Positions 27,350 through 39,085 of a stretch of 64,000 bases of DNA are shown piece after piece. The translations under genes were made by a program, and so were the position numbers. The stretch spans positions 186,001 to 250,000 of the forward strand of contig NW_024067931.1 of assembly GCF_009389715.1 (NCBI RefSeq), given 5' to 3'. Position 1 is the first letter of the stretch. Each line of letters begins with the position of its first letter. The notes below the pieces were generated by a model. The model worked only from the letters and a program-made list of their open reading frames with translations, was not told where the DNA came from and did not search any database. This stretch comes from Phoenix dactylifera (lineage: Eukaryota > Streptophyta > Magnoliopsida > Arecales > Arecaceae).

Positions 27350-27550
27350 GGTCTCTCTACTGGAGTACCTAGAGTTTAGCCCTTTGGGTTTATCTCTCTA
27401 GCCATGTTGGCTCATGGAATGGTGGTCCCAGGCACCTATAAAATGTCTCCATGGAAGTACCTAGAGTTCGACTCTCTGGGTTTAGCTCTCTAGCCATGTA
27501 GGCTCATGGAACAAAGGTCCCTGACACTTCTAGGATGTCTCCATGGGTTA
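27350..27550. repeat. Two tandem copies of a ~105-bp unit
   Basis: AGTACCTAGAGTT, CTCTCTAGCCATGT, GGCTCATGGAA and ATGTCTCCATGG appear in order twice (about 27365-27455 and 27463-27550). The position next to the 95-bp array suggests untranslated gypsy DNA. Confidence 0.8.
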
Positions 27551-27799
27551 GTCATGATTAGACATTTCAAAATGTTGCTTCGGAGAAGGACTAAAATATA
27601 TTTTCATTGCTCATTAGTAACATAAGGTACAAAGTTCAATTTAACAATTCTTACTATGGCCAACCTCGAGAATATTAGAGCTTGATTATTTGATGGTCTC
27701 CTTATCCAATAGTCATGATCTTTCCAGGATCTGGTCTTGTTGCTTGGGCCTTTTGATCACAGGCTTAGTCCTGTCAAAGCCCCTCTATGGATGGAGATC

Positions 27800-29110
27800 A
27801 CCCCGATGAGTGGTCTGTTGCTGTCTTTCATGTTCGGGATTCACACATTCCGCTCAACACTCTCCCACCGGTTGCTGATATAGTGGTGGAGATGTTCCCA
27901 TTGAATGACGGCTTTGATCTCATCCCTCACTTGGAGGCATTTATCATATCCGTGGTCTTTGTGGAACCAGCAAAATTTGTTTGGGTCCCTCTTATTAGCA
28001 GGCGCCTTCATTTTCCAGCGTTGGCTGAGATATTCTCGATTTTGGACTTCCATCATGATCTAGGCTCTTCGAGCATCGATAGGGGTTGTACCTCTCGAAC
28101 TTTCAAGGTGGGCTCCGAGGTCGCATAGCGACCCCTCCTTCTCATCTTTTCTTCCTTCTCAGCTCGTCCTTCTTCTTGCGGCCTAGGTATTTTTTTTCCA
28201 TTTCTTCCTTTCACTACCTCTCTTCGACCTGCCACAACCTACTCAGCTTGGATATATTTGTCCGCCTAGGAGAGGAATTTGGCCAAATCCTTCGGGGGCC
28301 TCTTATCCAACGAAAAGCTGAAGTGCGAGGTGTTTAGCTCATTCATTGCTGCAGCCACCGTGATGGATTGATCTAGCTCTCACACTTCCAAGGTTCTAGT
28401 GTTGAGCTAGTTAATATAGCTTTGAATGGCTTATCCTCCTTCTGCTTGATGGCAACAAATCAGTGGAGGTCCCCTTCTACTTTTTGATACTAAGGAAGTG
28501 GCCGATGAACTGGTGGCTAAGTTGATCAAAAGAGCTGATCGAGCTCGACCGAAGGCTTGAAAACTATATTTGACCATCTTTTTTGAGAATGGTCAAGAAA
28601 GCTTAGCACATCACATCATCATTGACTCCTAGAAGCAACATAAGAGCTCCAAAGCTTCTTAGATAGTCCACCAAGTCTGTAGTGCCATCGTAATGCTCGA
28701 AATGTAGCATCTTGAATCTTTTCAGAGGAGGCTCTTTCAAGATCTTCTTAGTGAAGGGAAGATCACTGATCGCCTCTAGATCATCTTTTGCTTCAGCCCT
28801 TTACTCTCATAAGGCTTTGATCTATTGGTGCATCTTCTCAATCTTGTTGTGGAGGTCAGCCTCTGACCTGTAGTTTCTTCGGACCAATGTGAAGAAGAGT
28901 CACTAGAGCTGGGACTTGTACCAGAGGAAACATAATCACACCCTCGGCCTTGCCTAGGACATTTAGGATGACGATGGCTGCTATCATGAGGGTATCTTGG
29001 TGGTTTAGCTGGTTAGGAGGGGGTTACTAGTCTGTCGTTGCAAGTCTTGCATTGCTGTTCTTAGGGCTTGTACTTGTTGGGCAAGTAGGTCAAATCATTC
29101 GACATCGATA
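27800..29110 (-). pseudogene. Ty3-gypsy gag remnant
   Basis: Read from right to left on the minus strand: a Gln-rich start (LLAQQVQALRTAMQDL, about 29020-29090), the capsid block LPFTKKILKEPPLKRFKML, HYDGTTDLVDYLRSF and SFDQLSHQF (about 28500-28780), and the nucleocapsid-side motif KFCWFHKDHGYDKCLQVRDE (27841-28056). This order is typical of plant gypsy gag. Several stops and frameshifts interrupt it. No protease, reverse transcriptase or integrase follows, so it is an internally deleted relic. Confidence 0.82.
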
Positions 29111-29262
29111 GCTCCTACAGCTGGCCAAGAAGACTAAGATCTTGAGGGGTTGCACGAGGAACTACCAAGGGATGGCCAGATGGATGCTCAACGATCGCTA
29201 CTCCTGAGCCTCATGGCCTATCTTTCTCTTTTCCAAAACACGATTTCTTCTACTGTGAAGTA

Positions 29263-29485
29263 GTTCTGCTTAGCTTAGATTGGTCATTGAGGTTGCCAAA
29301 CTGAGTTGAGGGATTTCGGCTCTACAGGTTGATTGCTGCTGGTCTACTTATCCCAGCTTCTAGATTGGCTAAGGGGCCCCGACTAGAATGTCTTGAAGAA
29401 TTTTGTGGGCGCTTGGATCGCCATATGGATGATGAGTCGGACAAATTTAGTTCACATCACCCAAATCATTTATTGCCATAATAGA
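29263..29485 (-). repeat. LTR-like fragment shared with the 945-bp tandem array
   Basis: From GTGAAGTAGTTCTGCTTAG to ATTTATTGCCATAAT this matches, with clear divergence, the part of each tandem unit at 23285-23515, 24235-24455 and 25175-25410. It lies just 5' of the gypsy gag on the minus strand, the expected place for the 5' LTR, and is truncated on its right. Confidence 0.7.
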
Positions 29486-29919
29486 TAATATTTATTTTAA
29501 ATTTATATCTATGGCCTTTTAAAAAATAACTAGTGAGTTTTTATTATAAAGTTGAAAATAAGATAACATATGCTTCATCTACTTCTATGATTGATCCGAT
29601 GCTTAGTGTCAATCAGTTTTAAAATGCACGAGCACCTCCCCCTCTCGTTGTGGTGTCAAGGTAATCAGAAGAATCTCGCTCGTAATTTTCTCCTCGCTAC
29701 ACGCACTAGCCAGAAAACTACACCAAATGGTTGTTCAGGTTGTCCAAATATATTCTGAAATTGAGTACATGCGAGAGAGAATATATTATCAAGATAATTA
29801 TATACAAAGGAGAACTAGCTGAGATAGATGCATGTACGATAAGATAAAGTTTAGTGCAACTACATATCAATTATCTCTTTAGAATTCAAAAAATGGTCTT
29901 TGTGTGAAGAGCACCTGAT
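29486..29919. other. Unassigned spacer
   Basis: AT-rich DNA with no recognised gene or repeat. Confidence 0.5.
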
Positions 29920-30136
29920 TATTTGCGTTACCATCGTATCTAAAACTTGGGCTCTTAGATGGATACGCCCAATGTACATAAGCACCATAATTAGTAAGGC
30001 AAAAAGGATCGATAGGCTCTGATACCGTGTTAAAATCGTATTTAAAAATCTGGATGTTTAGTTGGATGGGCTCAAGAGTATATAAGCACCATAAAAATCT
30101 TTAACTAATAAGATATGGGACTATTATTCCTCAACA
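29920..30136 (-). mobile_element. TRIM-like miniature LTR element
   Basis: Two related ~80-110 bp segments (about 29930-30000 and 30028-30136) share ATCGTATyTAAAA, a TTAGaTGGA block and TAAGCACCATAA. The right one starts TGTTAAAATCG and ends CCTCAACA. Between them at 30015-30027 is GGCTCTGATACC, a tRNA-Met primer site on the minus strand. Short LTRs, a PBS and almost no interior fit a terminal-repeat retrotransposon in miniature. The left repeat is diverged and its end is unclear. Confidence 0.5.
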
Positions 30137-30313
30137 CATGATTGTAGGTGATCAGCGCGGTGACCAGCATGTGGTGTGCTTTTAGAGACCGTTTAGATGC
30201 CCAGTTTTGCTATTCAAGCAATACATGGTGGTAGTAAAAAATAAAGAAAGTTCTATCTAGACAACAAAAATTTGGTCTGTATTATGTATAATAAAGAGGA
30301 TTCTAGAACCCAG

Positions 30314-31121
30314 TGTTGCGAATAAAAGCACTCACCCTTCGATCGTACTATTCCCTTTCCTGGATTCAAACTGCGGAAAGACGAATCGAGAAGAAGAAGT
30401 AGTAGAGAATAAAATCAAACAATTACAAAAACAATAATTTTACGTGGTTCACCCCAATATGGGTTACGTCCACGGAGGCCACACACACAAATTCAATATA
30501 TTCAGCAAGGGTTACAATGATCTCTCTTCCCCATTGGAGATTGCATGCCTAGGGCTTACAAGAGAGATAGGACTCCAAAAGAAACTCTCTACAGCCGCTC
30601 TCATCCTCCTAGGGTTCACAAAAGATCCTATTTATAGGTTTTCAACATATAAGAAAATTTTCCTACGAAACCCTAAGTCAAAAAGCCCATCTTGTCACCG
30701 TTTCAATCAATCCCGTGATCAGGAGTCGACTCTTCACTTTCAGGGGTCGACTCCTGATAAGTTCGAGTCGACTCGGACATCCTTGGGTCGACTCCAAGTA
30801 TCAACACCGAAACTGGCATGCTCTGTCTTCCTGAGAGAGTCGACTCCTTCAACCTAGAGTCGACTCGAGCAGACCTCGAGTCGACTCCTGCAAATGCTGG
30901 AGTCGACTCCTGCAAGCGACCCTAAAAGAATAGCTCTCTGTTTCTTCACCGTGGCAGATGCGAGTCGACCCTCGCATCCCCGGGGTCGACTCAAGCTTCA
31001 CATGAGTCAACTCCTAGATGCTAGGGGTCGACTCCATTCAGCTGGCGCAGACTTTTTCAAGCAAACTTGAGCTGAATTCAATTTGCAGTCATTTCGAGTT
31101 TCGAGGCATATTTTCTCAACA
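30314..31121 (-). repeat. 3' LTR of the outer copia element
   Basis: 808 bp, starting TGTTGCGAAT and ending TTTTCTCAACA, matching about 45587-46414. On its inner side (31122-31136) the minus strand has the purine tract AAGTGGAAGAT. About twelve perfect or near-perfect GAGTCGACTC palindromes lie at 30720-31036. Confidence 0.93.
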
Positions 31122-31219
31122 ATCTTCCACTTGCCGAGAGAAAGCCTGAAGCAACCTTAACCCCATCAGCAACATGATCTCCAATCATCCTCTATGTGTG
31201 CGAACCTCTATCTTCACTT

Positions 31220-34200
31220 CTAGTTGTGAAGGCCAACAGAAGATGCACAGATGTGCAACTTCTCAAGAGAAACCACCTTTGTCAACATATCTACTGGGTT
31301 GTCCATTGTATGTATCTTCTCTAGCCGGAAAAGATCTTCTTCGAGGAGTGACCGAATAAAGTGATATCTGATATCAATGTGTTTGGTCCTTAAGTAAAAA
31401 AGCAGCATTCTTTGCCAAATGTATAGCACTCTAGCTGTCGCTATACAACTTCGCATCGCCTTGCTCCATGCCAAGCTCTTTCATCAAACCTTGTAACCAA
31501 ACCATTTCCTTTCTTGCTTCAGTAAGAGCAACGTATTCGGCCTCGGTCGTAGACAACGCTACAATCTTCTGTAGTTTCGAAACCTATAAAACTGCAGCAC
31601 TTTCCAGCGTGAACACATACCTGGTAGTACTCTTTCTGCCATCAATATCTTCAGCCATGTCAGAATCCACGAAACCATGTAGGCAAACATCAGAACCACC
31701 ATAGCATAGTCCTAAGTCTCTGGTTCCTTTCAGATAACGCAATATCCACTTCACAACTCTCCAATGATCCTAGCCTGGATCACTCATGTATTTGCTCACC
31801 ACTCCCACTGCATGGGCAATATTCGGTCTCGTGCAAACCATGGAATACATAAGGCTTCTGACCACTGATGAGTAGGGTATATACTTCATCTCATCTCGAT
31901 CATCCTGCGTAGTCGGACACTCCTGCTTAGATAACTTGAAGCGTGCGCCCAGCGGAGTACTCACAGCTTTAGCCCCGTCCATATTGAACCGCTTCAGCAC
32001 CTTATCGATGTACTCTGCTTGAGACAACTTCAACGTTTTAAGCTTCCTGTCCCTGCTGATATGCATCCCAAGGACTTTCTTGGCTTCACCCAAATCCTTC
32101 ATTGAAAACTCCTGGGATAATTGCTCCTTCAGTTTCACAATCTCTTCCATGTTGGCACTTGCTACCAACATATCATCTACATACAGAAGTAGAATGATAT
32201 ATGAGCTCTTCAATCCCTTAAAGTAGCAGCAATGATCACCATTACACCTCTGAAAATTATTCTTCAACATAAACTGATCAAACATTAAGTACCACTGACG
32301 AGGCGCTTGTTTTAATCCGTACAGACTTTTCTGAAGTCGACACACCCAATCTTTCTTCTCCTTCACTGCATATCCTTCTGGCTGCTTCATTTAGATTTTC
32401 TCTTCAAGATCGCCATGTAAAAATGCAGTCTTGATGTCAAGCTGCTCAAGATGTAAGTCTTTGGCTACCACTATACTCAACACCATCCGGATAGTAGACA
32501 TCTTCATAGCTGGAGAAAAGATCTCGTCAAAATCAATGCCCTCCTTCTACTGAAAACCCTTGACAACAAGTCTCGCTTTGAACCTCTCAGAACCATCTGG
32601 TTCAAACTTTAGTTTGCATACCCACTTGTTGTGCAAAGCTCTCTTCCACTTCGGAAGTGGAACCAAATCCCACGTCCTGTTGGATGATAGAGAATCCATT
32701 TCATCATCCATGGCAAGCTTCCACTTGTCACTGGCTTCGACCTGCAAAGCCTCCTTGTAGCTTTCTGGCTCACCACCATCCGTAAGCAACAAGTTGTGCA
32801 GGGAATCAGCATACCTAGATGGAGTTTTTCTGTTTCTTTTATCCTTGTGCAAAGCAATCGGGATATCAGTTGGCGGTTCTTCTTCTTGCTGTGCTTCTTC
32901 CACTGGCTCAGCAACTGCTTCATCGTCTCGAGACATTGTTTCATCATCTAGCTCTGCATATTCCGATTTTACAGCTTTGATGCCTTGGCCCATCTGTTGC
33001 TGCAGGTCCTTGTACAGAACCTCTTCATTGAATACAACATTCCTGCTCCTGATGACTTTTCGATCTATCGCATCCCAGAGTCGGTATCCAAAATCATCAC
33101 CACCGTAACCAATGAATGTGCACTTCTTTGACTTTGCATCCAGCTTGGTTCGATTGTCTGCAGTATCGAGCACGTAAGAGATGCAACCAAAAGTACGCAA
33201 GTGAGATAGTTTTACCTCTTTCCCAGTCCATGCTTCCTCTGACAGTCCAAGCTCCAATGCAACTGAAGGTCCTCTGTTGATCAGATACACTGTTGTACTA
33301 ATCGCTTCCGCCCAAAAAATCTTCGGCAACCCCGCATGAAGCCTCATGCACCGTCCCGCTCGTTGATGGTGCGGTTCATGCGTTCTGCAACGCCTTTTTG
33401 TTGTGGCGTTCCTGGAACCATCTTTAGTCTTCGAATTTCAGCTGAGGCACAATAAGCCTCAAACTCATCACTGCAGTATTCGCCCCATTGTCAGACTTGA
33501 GACACTTTAATCTCTGACCTGTCTTATTCTCCACTAGAGCCTTCCACCTCTTGAACTTCTCAAATACATCGGATTTGTGCTTCAAGAAGTAGACCCATAA
33601 CTTTCGGGTAGCGTCGTCGATGAACGTGACATAGTACCTAGCTCCTCCATGAGAAGCCACTTGAGTTGGTCCCCATACGTCAGTATGTACGAGTTCCAAC
33701 TTAGAATTTTTCTTGGTACTACCTTCTTTTGAAAAACTGACCTTCTTCTGCTTTGACAGTACACAATCTTCACAGAATTCTAAATCCATAGATTTCAGGT
33801 CTCCCAATTTTTCTTTGGACATCACCTTCATCCCTTTCTGACTCATGTGGCTGAGTCTCATGTGCCATGTCCTTGCATCAACAGTCGGATTTGCAGCACT
33901 GATGGTGGAATCAGTATCAGCTGTCATGTATAGTGTTCGTGACCTTGCACCTCGAGCAATCACTAAGGCTCCCTTAGTGATCTTCCAAGCATCATCATTG
34001 AAGGCGGTCACAAATCCCAAATCCGACAACTGACTTACCGAAATCAGATTTCGAGCTAGTTTGGGTACATGCTGCACATCTTTCAGAGTTAAAATCATTC
34101 CACTTGATGTCTTTATCTGAGCATCTCCCTTTCCTACAATGTTGCAACTATTTTCATCACCAAGATACACCTTGCCGTGATCATCTGCAACATAGTTTGA

Positions 34201-34222
34201 GATGATTGTCTTATTTCCAATA
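31220..34222 (-). pseudogene. Outer copia pol: integrase, reverse transcriptase, RNase H
   Basis: The minus-strand integrase shows WHMRLSHMSQKGM, ELVHTDVWGPTQ (first catalytic Asp) and CLKSDNGA (second Asp), 33424-34245. The rest of integrase and the N-terminal reverse transcriptase follow at 32547-33347 (WAEAISTTVYLINRGP, NKWVCKLKFEPDG). Next is reverse transcriptase at 31770-32390 with [13 protein letters not shown] and the catalytic LLLYVDDMLVA, then RNase H ending in YHFIRSLLEEDLF and NPVDMLTK (to 31220). In-frame stops occur after GFQ (near 32549) and before MKQPEGY (near 32392), with a break near 33350-33420. The continuous gene starts in the separate right-hand part at 45555. Confidence 0.9.
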
Positions 34223-36205
34223 TGTTGCCCAGATAGAAAACCCAAGAGGGGGGGTGAATTGGGTTTTAAAATAATTTAGCTATTTAAAACGTTGTGAATG
34301 ACTAATTAAAACTATTGCAAGTTGTTTAATTAATTACTATGTGCTGTGAGTGATATGAGAGGAAGAAGAAGAGAGACAATCAATCACAAACACCAAGTTT
34401 TATAGTGGTTCGGAGCTAACCCTTGCTCCTACGTCCACTCCCCAAGTCTCACTTGGAAATTCACTATAACCCCCTTGGATTACAGCCGGTTGTTTTCCAA
34501 GCTCACAACCAAACTTGTTGTTTTACGAGCTCACAACGAACTCGGTCGGTTTTTCCAGGCTCACCGACTAGAACCACCCCGATTGTTTTCCCGGGATCAC
34601 AATCGAACCCTTACACACGTTGGTTTTACACTCGGCTCACCAACCAACCTCAATACCCTTGATTCAATCCCCCGATTGAACCAAGCAGATACAAGTTGTA
34701 AATAAAATAGACAAACAGAAAACTAAGCTTCTCAAAAGCAGATGGAAAACAATATAATCTGAAAAGAGTTTAGAAGCCCTCAAACGCTTTTAAGTTGGAG
34801 AAGAGGAATGGCTTCTTAAACTTCGGGTCTCCTCTTGAATGTGTAGTCGACTTGAATGCAGGAGGAGGATTCTTTAATTGCTGGGAAGATGTAGGTGGAT
34901 GCAGTTAATGCAGCTCTTCCCTCTTTTTTCATTGAAGAACAGGTTGCAGAGATTGAATGCTTGAATACTTGGAGTGGAATGGTTGTTCTCTACTTTGCTA
35001 CAGTCTTCTGTGGCTATTTAAACCAACCCCCACGGAAACTAGCCGTTAGACACCTTTTTCTGCCCGTTCTGCACACTCTGCACAGCCTGACAATGTGTCC
35101 GTTGGTGGGTTGGAGTCGACTCGTGCGATCAGGAGTCGACTCGTCTGTAGCGGGAGTCGACTCATACTTTTCCGGAGTTGACTCGGCAACTGTTCCAGAT
35201 TTGAATTAAAGTTGCCTTCGCGACTGGGAGTCGACTCGTCTTGACCCAGAGTCGACTCGCCAACTTCTGGAGCTGACTTGGCTTTTTCGGAGTCGGCTCA
35301 TCCCATGGAGTCCGTGGATTTATTTTTGAATTTGGTCCACTCGAGTCGACTCGTCAATCCTGGGAGTCGACTCGGCGCTCAAAGCCCGAACTCCCTATCT
35401 TCTGTCTTTTTGGCTCGTCCAGTCTTGGAGTCGACTCGAACTTCCTCGGAGTCGACTCGGCTCTCAGTTTCCGAAACTTGGTCTTCTGCCTTTTTGATGT
35501 GAAGCTGCCTTGGAGTCGACTCTAGCTGTCTGAGAGTCGACTCGAATCTCAGAGGCAGTAACTTGGTCTTCTGTCTTCTTTGTGGTCGCGGAGTCTCGGA
35601 GTCGACTCGCGTATTGCGGGAGTCGACTCGAATCTCAGAGTCCGAAAAATGCTTTCTGTCTTTTTCCTTGTGTTCCTCTGAGAGTCGACTCTCACTTTCT
35701 TTGGAGTCGACTTGCCAACCATCGGAGTCGACTCGCGTTCCACTGGAGTCGACTCGAATCTCAGACCCGAAAACTGCTCTCTGACTTTTCTGCCTGTGAC
35801 TCCTTGGAGTCGACTCATACTTCTCCGGAGTCGACTCGGTAAACATTGGAGTCGACTCGCGCACTTCGGGAGTCGACTCGCTGACAGGTTTTGAATTGAA
35901 GCTTTCTGTTCGTCTGTCTGTTCTCAGTCGGAGTCGACTCGTACCGATCCGGAGTCGACTCGAGCCCGTGCCAGTGAACTTGATACGCTTGGAGTCGACT
36001 CGTGATACTCTGGAGTCGACTCGAGTCTCAGACTTTGGTTCAAGCTGACTTCTTAACTTATCCAAAATACTATGAACCAAGTCTAGAGACACTTAGAGAA
36101 GATTTTCACTGAAAACACTTAATTGAATTCATTAGTAAACAAGAAATATACTCAAATGCTTTGAGCTCATCAAAATCAAATAGGGTTTTAATCAATCACT
36201 CCACA
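34223..36205 (-). repeat. 3' LTR of the Sirevirus-like element
   Basis: 1983 bp from TGTTGCCCAG to CACTCCACA. About two dozen GAGTCGACTC palindromes (perfect or one mismatch) fill 35110-36030, mostly 21 bases start to start. Because 21 is a multiple of three, long open frames with ESTP and RVDS repeats cross the array (for example 35379-36092 minus); these are artefacts of the repeat. Confidence 0.93.
35112..36022. repeat. GAGTCGACTC palindrome array in the Sirevirus-like 3' LTR
   Basis: A 10-bp perfect palindrome with a CpG centre is repeated roughly 25 times. Gaps between neighbours within a pair or run are nearly always 11 bases (for example GTACCGATCCG, GTGATACTCTG, GCGTATTGCGG), giving a 21-bp period, while gap sequences differ. 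Runs are separated by 40-60 base stretches. The matching array in the truncated 5' LTR is 44056-44480. Confidence 0.92.
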
Positions 36206-36972
36206 ATCTCCCCCTTTTTAATGATGACAAAACATTGAGTATATGTAAAGTGAATTGCACAATAAACAATGAAATAAAATCCATAAATCAATTCAAATGT
36301 CTGGTAATTCAATTTATCCAAGCTTGAAAGGAGTGAAACAGTAAATTTCGGAGTTAAAGCTCCCCCTTTCATTTGGAATTATATAAGCCTTCATATTATG
36401 CAATCAATTGTTTGGCTTATATATCTTTAATGATTTAGCTTTGTTAAAATTTCAGATTCTCCCCCTCAACATATGCATTCTACTTTGTTTTGATTCTTTG
36501 AATTTTCTTTTAATGCTTTGAAGTTTTTGAACTGAAATTTTGGTTTTTAGAGGGAAAATCTGTCAATTTGTTCTTGAGTAGGATTCAGCTAATCTCCGAA
36601 TATCCCTTGAATAGATTCTGGAGATTACTCCATTAGGAGCCCCAAAAGAGAGATAATGAGCCTCGAGGTACCGAATCCACTTAGAACAAATTTGTGTGTT
36701 TTAAGAGTTTATCTTTTTATTGATTTCCATTGATTTCTTTTACATATTTTATGCATATTTCTCCCCCTTTTACATATTTTATACATATTTCTCCCCCTTT
36801 TTGTCATCATATCAAAAAGGAGGTAATCAGAACACACAATCAAACATAGATCAAAAGGCACAGTATTGAAGAAAAATGCGGCTACTCATTGTATTAATTT
36901 GTATGTAAGTACATTTCAGAATACAATAAGTAAAGCAAAACAATACATGTCAAAACAAAACACAAAAAGTAG
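36206..36972 (-). promoter_or_regulatory. Region of repeated polypurine tracts upstream of the 3' LTR
   Basis: The tract touching the LTR is AAAAAGGGGGAGAT on the minus strand (36206-36219). Further AAAGGGGGAG-like tracts lie near 36362-36370, 36470-36477, 36760-36770, 36787-36797 and the 36800s, some within tandem copies of TTTTACATATTTTATrCATA. Multiplied PPTs upstream of the 3' LTR are a known Sirevirus trait. No gene is seen here. Confidence 0.75.
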
Positions 36973-38481
36973 CTATGGTCTCCTCGAGGATGTAGCTCCT
37001 CCTCTCGAGGATGTGGCTCCTCCTCTCGAGGATGTGTCTCCTCGAGGCATGCGCTCCACGAGTGATTGGACCGCATTGGTGACGTTCTCGAGCTGGCGAA
37101 TGATGGCCTGGATGGCCCTGCTCTGTGTCGTATCCAGCTCGAGCACCGACTTCTGCAGTCCGTCCAGCTTGTCGATGAGTACATTCGACAAGCGCTCGGC
37201 CCCCGCGGTAGTGGTGGACATGTCACGGCCGATGTCATCCCGCATCTGTCGAGTGGTGCTCGTGACCTCACCCATGCTATGGAACTGGGCCTGCATCAAG
37301 GTCCTCATGTTGTATATCTCTTGCCGCACCTCAGCCGTCATGTCAGTCACGGCTGTCAGGGAAGGAACCAACGCGGAAGATGTGGGCGCAGGAGAGGGAG
37401 TAGGCATCGAACCTCGGAGCTCCCGAAGCAACTCATCCCTCAGATCTCGGACTATCTCCTGCCGCAGCTTCCGGAGCTGCTCAGGATCAATGCGGACCTC
37501 CATGGGTGGTGGAGCCGAGGAGGAGGGTCCGGCGGAAGTGGTAGGAGCAGAAGTGGGTGGAAAGTCTGGTACGTCAGGAAAGTCAGAATCGGGCTCAGGA
37601 CTGGGGGAAGGTCTGGTGGTCTGTGTGGTGATGGATGACTTCCTAACCCAAATTCTCTCTCTCTTCCGAAATCCCATCCTGTGTAGGGTCCCTGCACGCG
37701 TGCGATCAGTCCATCGCAATGCGCGAAAGGGTTCCCCCTCAGGGATAGGAATCTCGTACTCCCTAAATAATAATGTGAAGACCATGCCGTAGGGTAGGGT
37801 GAGCCTAGGTCTGTCTAGTGGCTTACACATGTATCGATATATGAGTTTGGGGAAGTTGATTGGGGTGTCATGAAGCATATAGAACATGAGAGCTAGGTCT
37901 CTCTCAGATACAAAGTCAAATCTCCCGGTCTTAGGAAAGATGGACCTAGACAATATACTCAAGAGGATCCGCATCTCAATCGGTAGTGAGCTAGCGGATA
38001 CCTCGTCTATGGGTGACTGGGGTGGATGCCCTAGAACGGCCGTAAGGGCCTCAACCCTGTCCTCAGGGTGTGTGGGAGCCACCCCTACTAGTGGAAGGTG
38101 GAGGATGTGGGCAATAAGATCCTCCGTAACGAACAGAGGGACACCGGCTACTGTGCCCTCGATACCCCCATCTCCCCGATGGACGGTACCGTAGAACTCT
38201 CTAATGAGCCCTGGATATGTGGGGAGATCTAAGGTGAGGAAGTACTCTAAGCCCTGGGCCCTGAGTCTATCACCTATAGTGAACCCTTTCCGGGAGAGAT
38301 AGTCGAAGTCGACATATCTTCCGGTGGTGACGGCCTTCCCGGCTAATGGCCTCGCGGGAACCGCCCTAGGCGGGGAACGAGCCAGAGGTTGTGGCCTCGC
38401 GGGATCGTGCCGAGCCTTGGAGCGCCGCTCGGGACCGGCCTCGGGTCGGGACCTCTTTCGGACTACGGTCTTACGCGGCAT
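36973..38481 (-). CDS. Third ORF of the Sirevirus-like element (plant transposon-protein-like)
   Basis: An intact 502-codon ORF in sense with gag-pol, placed where Sireviruses carry the so-called envelope-like ORF. Residues 1-50 are basic and proline-rich (RKTVVRKRSRP), NLS-like. Residues about 55-270 form a globular region (FDYLSRKGFTIGDRLRAQGL, YPGLIREFYGTV, VPLFVTEDLIAHILHLPLVG) resembling the family called putative plant transposon protein. Then comes a Pro/Ser/Thr-rich linker (about 285-330), a charged helix (LRQEIVRDLRDELLRELRG) and a long coiled-coil-like segment (about 390-480). The C-terminus has tandem RGGATSS repeats. I see no signal peptide or clear membrane segment, so an envelope role is not supported. 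Function unknown. GC-rich compared with pol. Confidence 0.75.
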   Translation of the reverse strand: MPRKTVVRKRSRPEAGPERRSKARHDPARPQPLARSPPRAVPARPLAGKAVTTGRYVDFDYLSRKGFTIGDRLRAQGLEYFLTLDLPTYPGLIREFYGTVHRGDGGIEGTVAGVPLFVTEDLIAHILHLPLVGVAPTHPEDRVEALTAVLGHPPQSPIDEVSASSLPIEMRILLSILSRSIFPKTGRFDFVSERDLALMFYMLHDTPINFPKLIYRYMCKPLDRPRLTLPYGMVFTLLFREYEIPIPEGEPFRALRWTDRTRAGTLHRMGFRKRERIWVRKSSITTQTTRPSPSPEPDSDFPDVPDFPPTSAPTTSAGPSSSAPPPMEVRIDPEQLRKLRQEIVRDLRDELLRELRGSMPTPSPAPTSSALVPSLTAVTDMTAEVRQEIYNMRTLMQAQFHSMGEVTSTTRQMRDDIGRDMSTTTAGAERLSNVLIDKLDGLQKSVLELDTTQSRAIQAIIRQLENVTNAVQSLVERMPRGDTSSRGGATSSRGGATSSRRP

Positions 38482-39085
38482 AATGACCTAAAATGGGAGG
38501 AAAATCTAATGAACGGTGAAGAACCGACGGGAAAGTCTTGGGGACGACCGGGGACGACCTAGAAAGGGAGGAAAACCCTAGGGGACGGTGAAGGGTCGAC
38601 GGAAAAAGCCTTGGGGATGACCTAGGAGTCGGCTCTAGGGCTTGTGAACAGTGGCGGCTTGAGAAAGAAGTGTTTTCGAAACGACAAAGTTAGGGTTAAA
38701 AAGTCGGATTCCGACTGCGAGTCGACTCCACTGAGTCGCGAGTCGACTCGACCTCGAGTCGACTCCAGAATATGCGCGAGTCGACTCTCCTTATGCGCCT
38801 GTAGACCTCGAGTCGACTCCCGACTATATGTGAGTCGACTCCCCCTCAGCTGCCATCTCTGCGAGTCGACTCCCGCAAATGCGCGAGTCGACTCTCCCTC
38901 AGGATCCGACTCTGAAACTTACTCGAGTCGTCTCTAACTTTGGCACGCACCTAAAAATCATGCTACATTCATGCCAAATGAGGGAAAAACACTAAAGTAT
39001 GATCTGATTTGATGATCAGTGAAAAGAAACTCTATTTTAACCACAATCTAATCATCAAAATCAATGAATCTAGTGGAAACTACCA
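38482..39085. other. Spacer between pol and the third ORF
   Basis: About 600 bases without a gene. It contains a second palindrome array at about 38718-38930, described separately. Confidence 0.6.
38718..38930. repeat. GAGTCGACTC palindrome array in the spacer upstream of the third ORF
   Basis: Eight or nine copies of GAGTCGACTC, often preceded by CGC or CTC, lie within 215 bases just 5' of the third ORF. Spacing is less regular than in the LTR (gaps of 6 to 12 bases between some neighbours). Confidence 0.88.

Noticed and set aside
35379..36092. Minus-strand ORF of 237 codons with ESTP and RVDS repeats, and similar frames on the plus strand and at 43949-44551
   Set aside because: The frames stay open because the palindrome array has a 21-base (seven-codon) period. 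They lie inside an LTR and appear on both strands, so they are by-products of the repeat.
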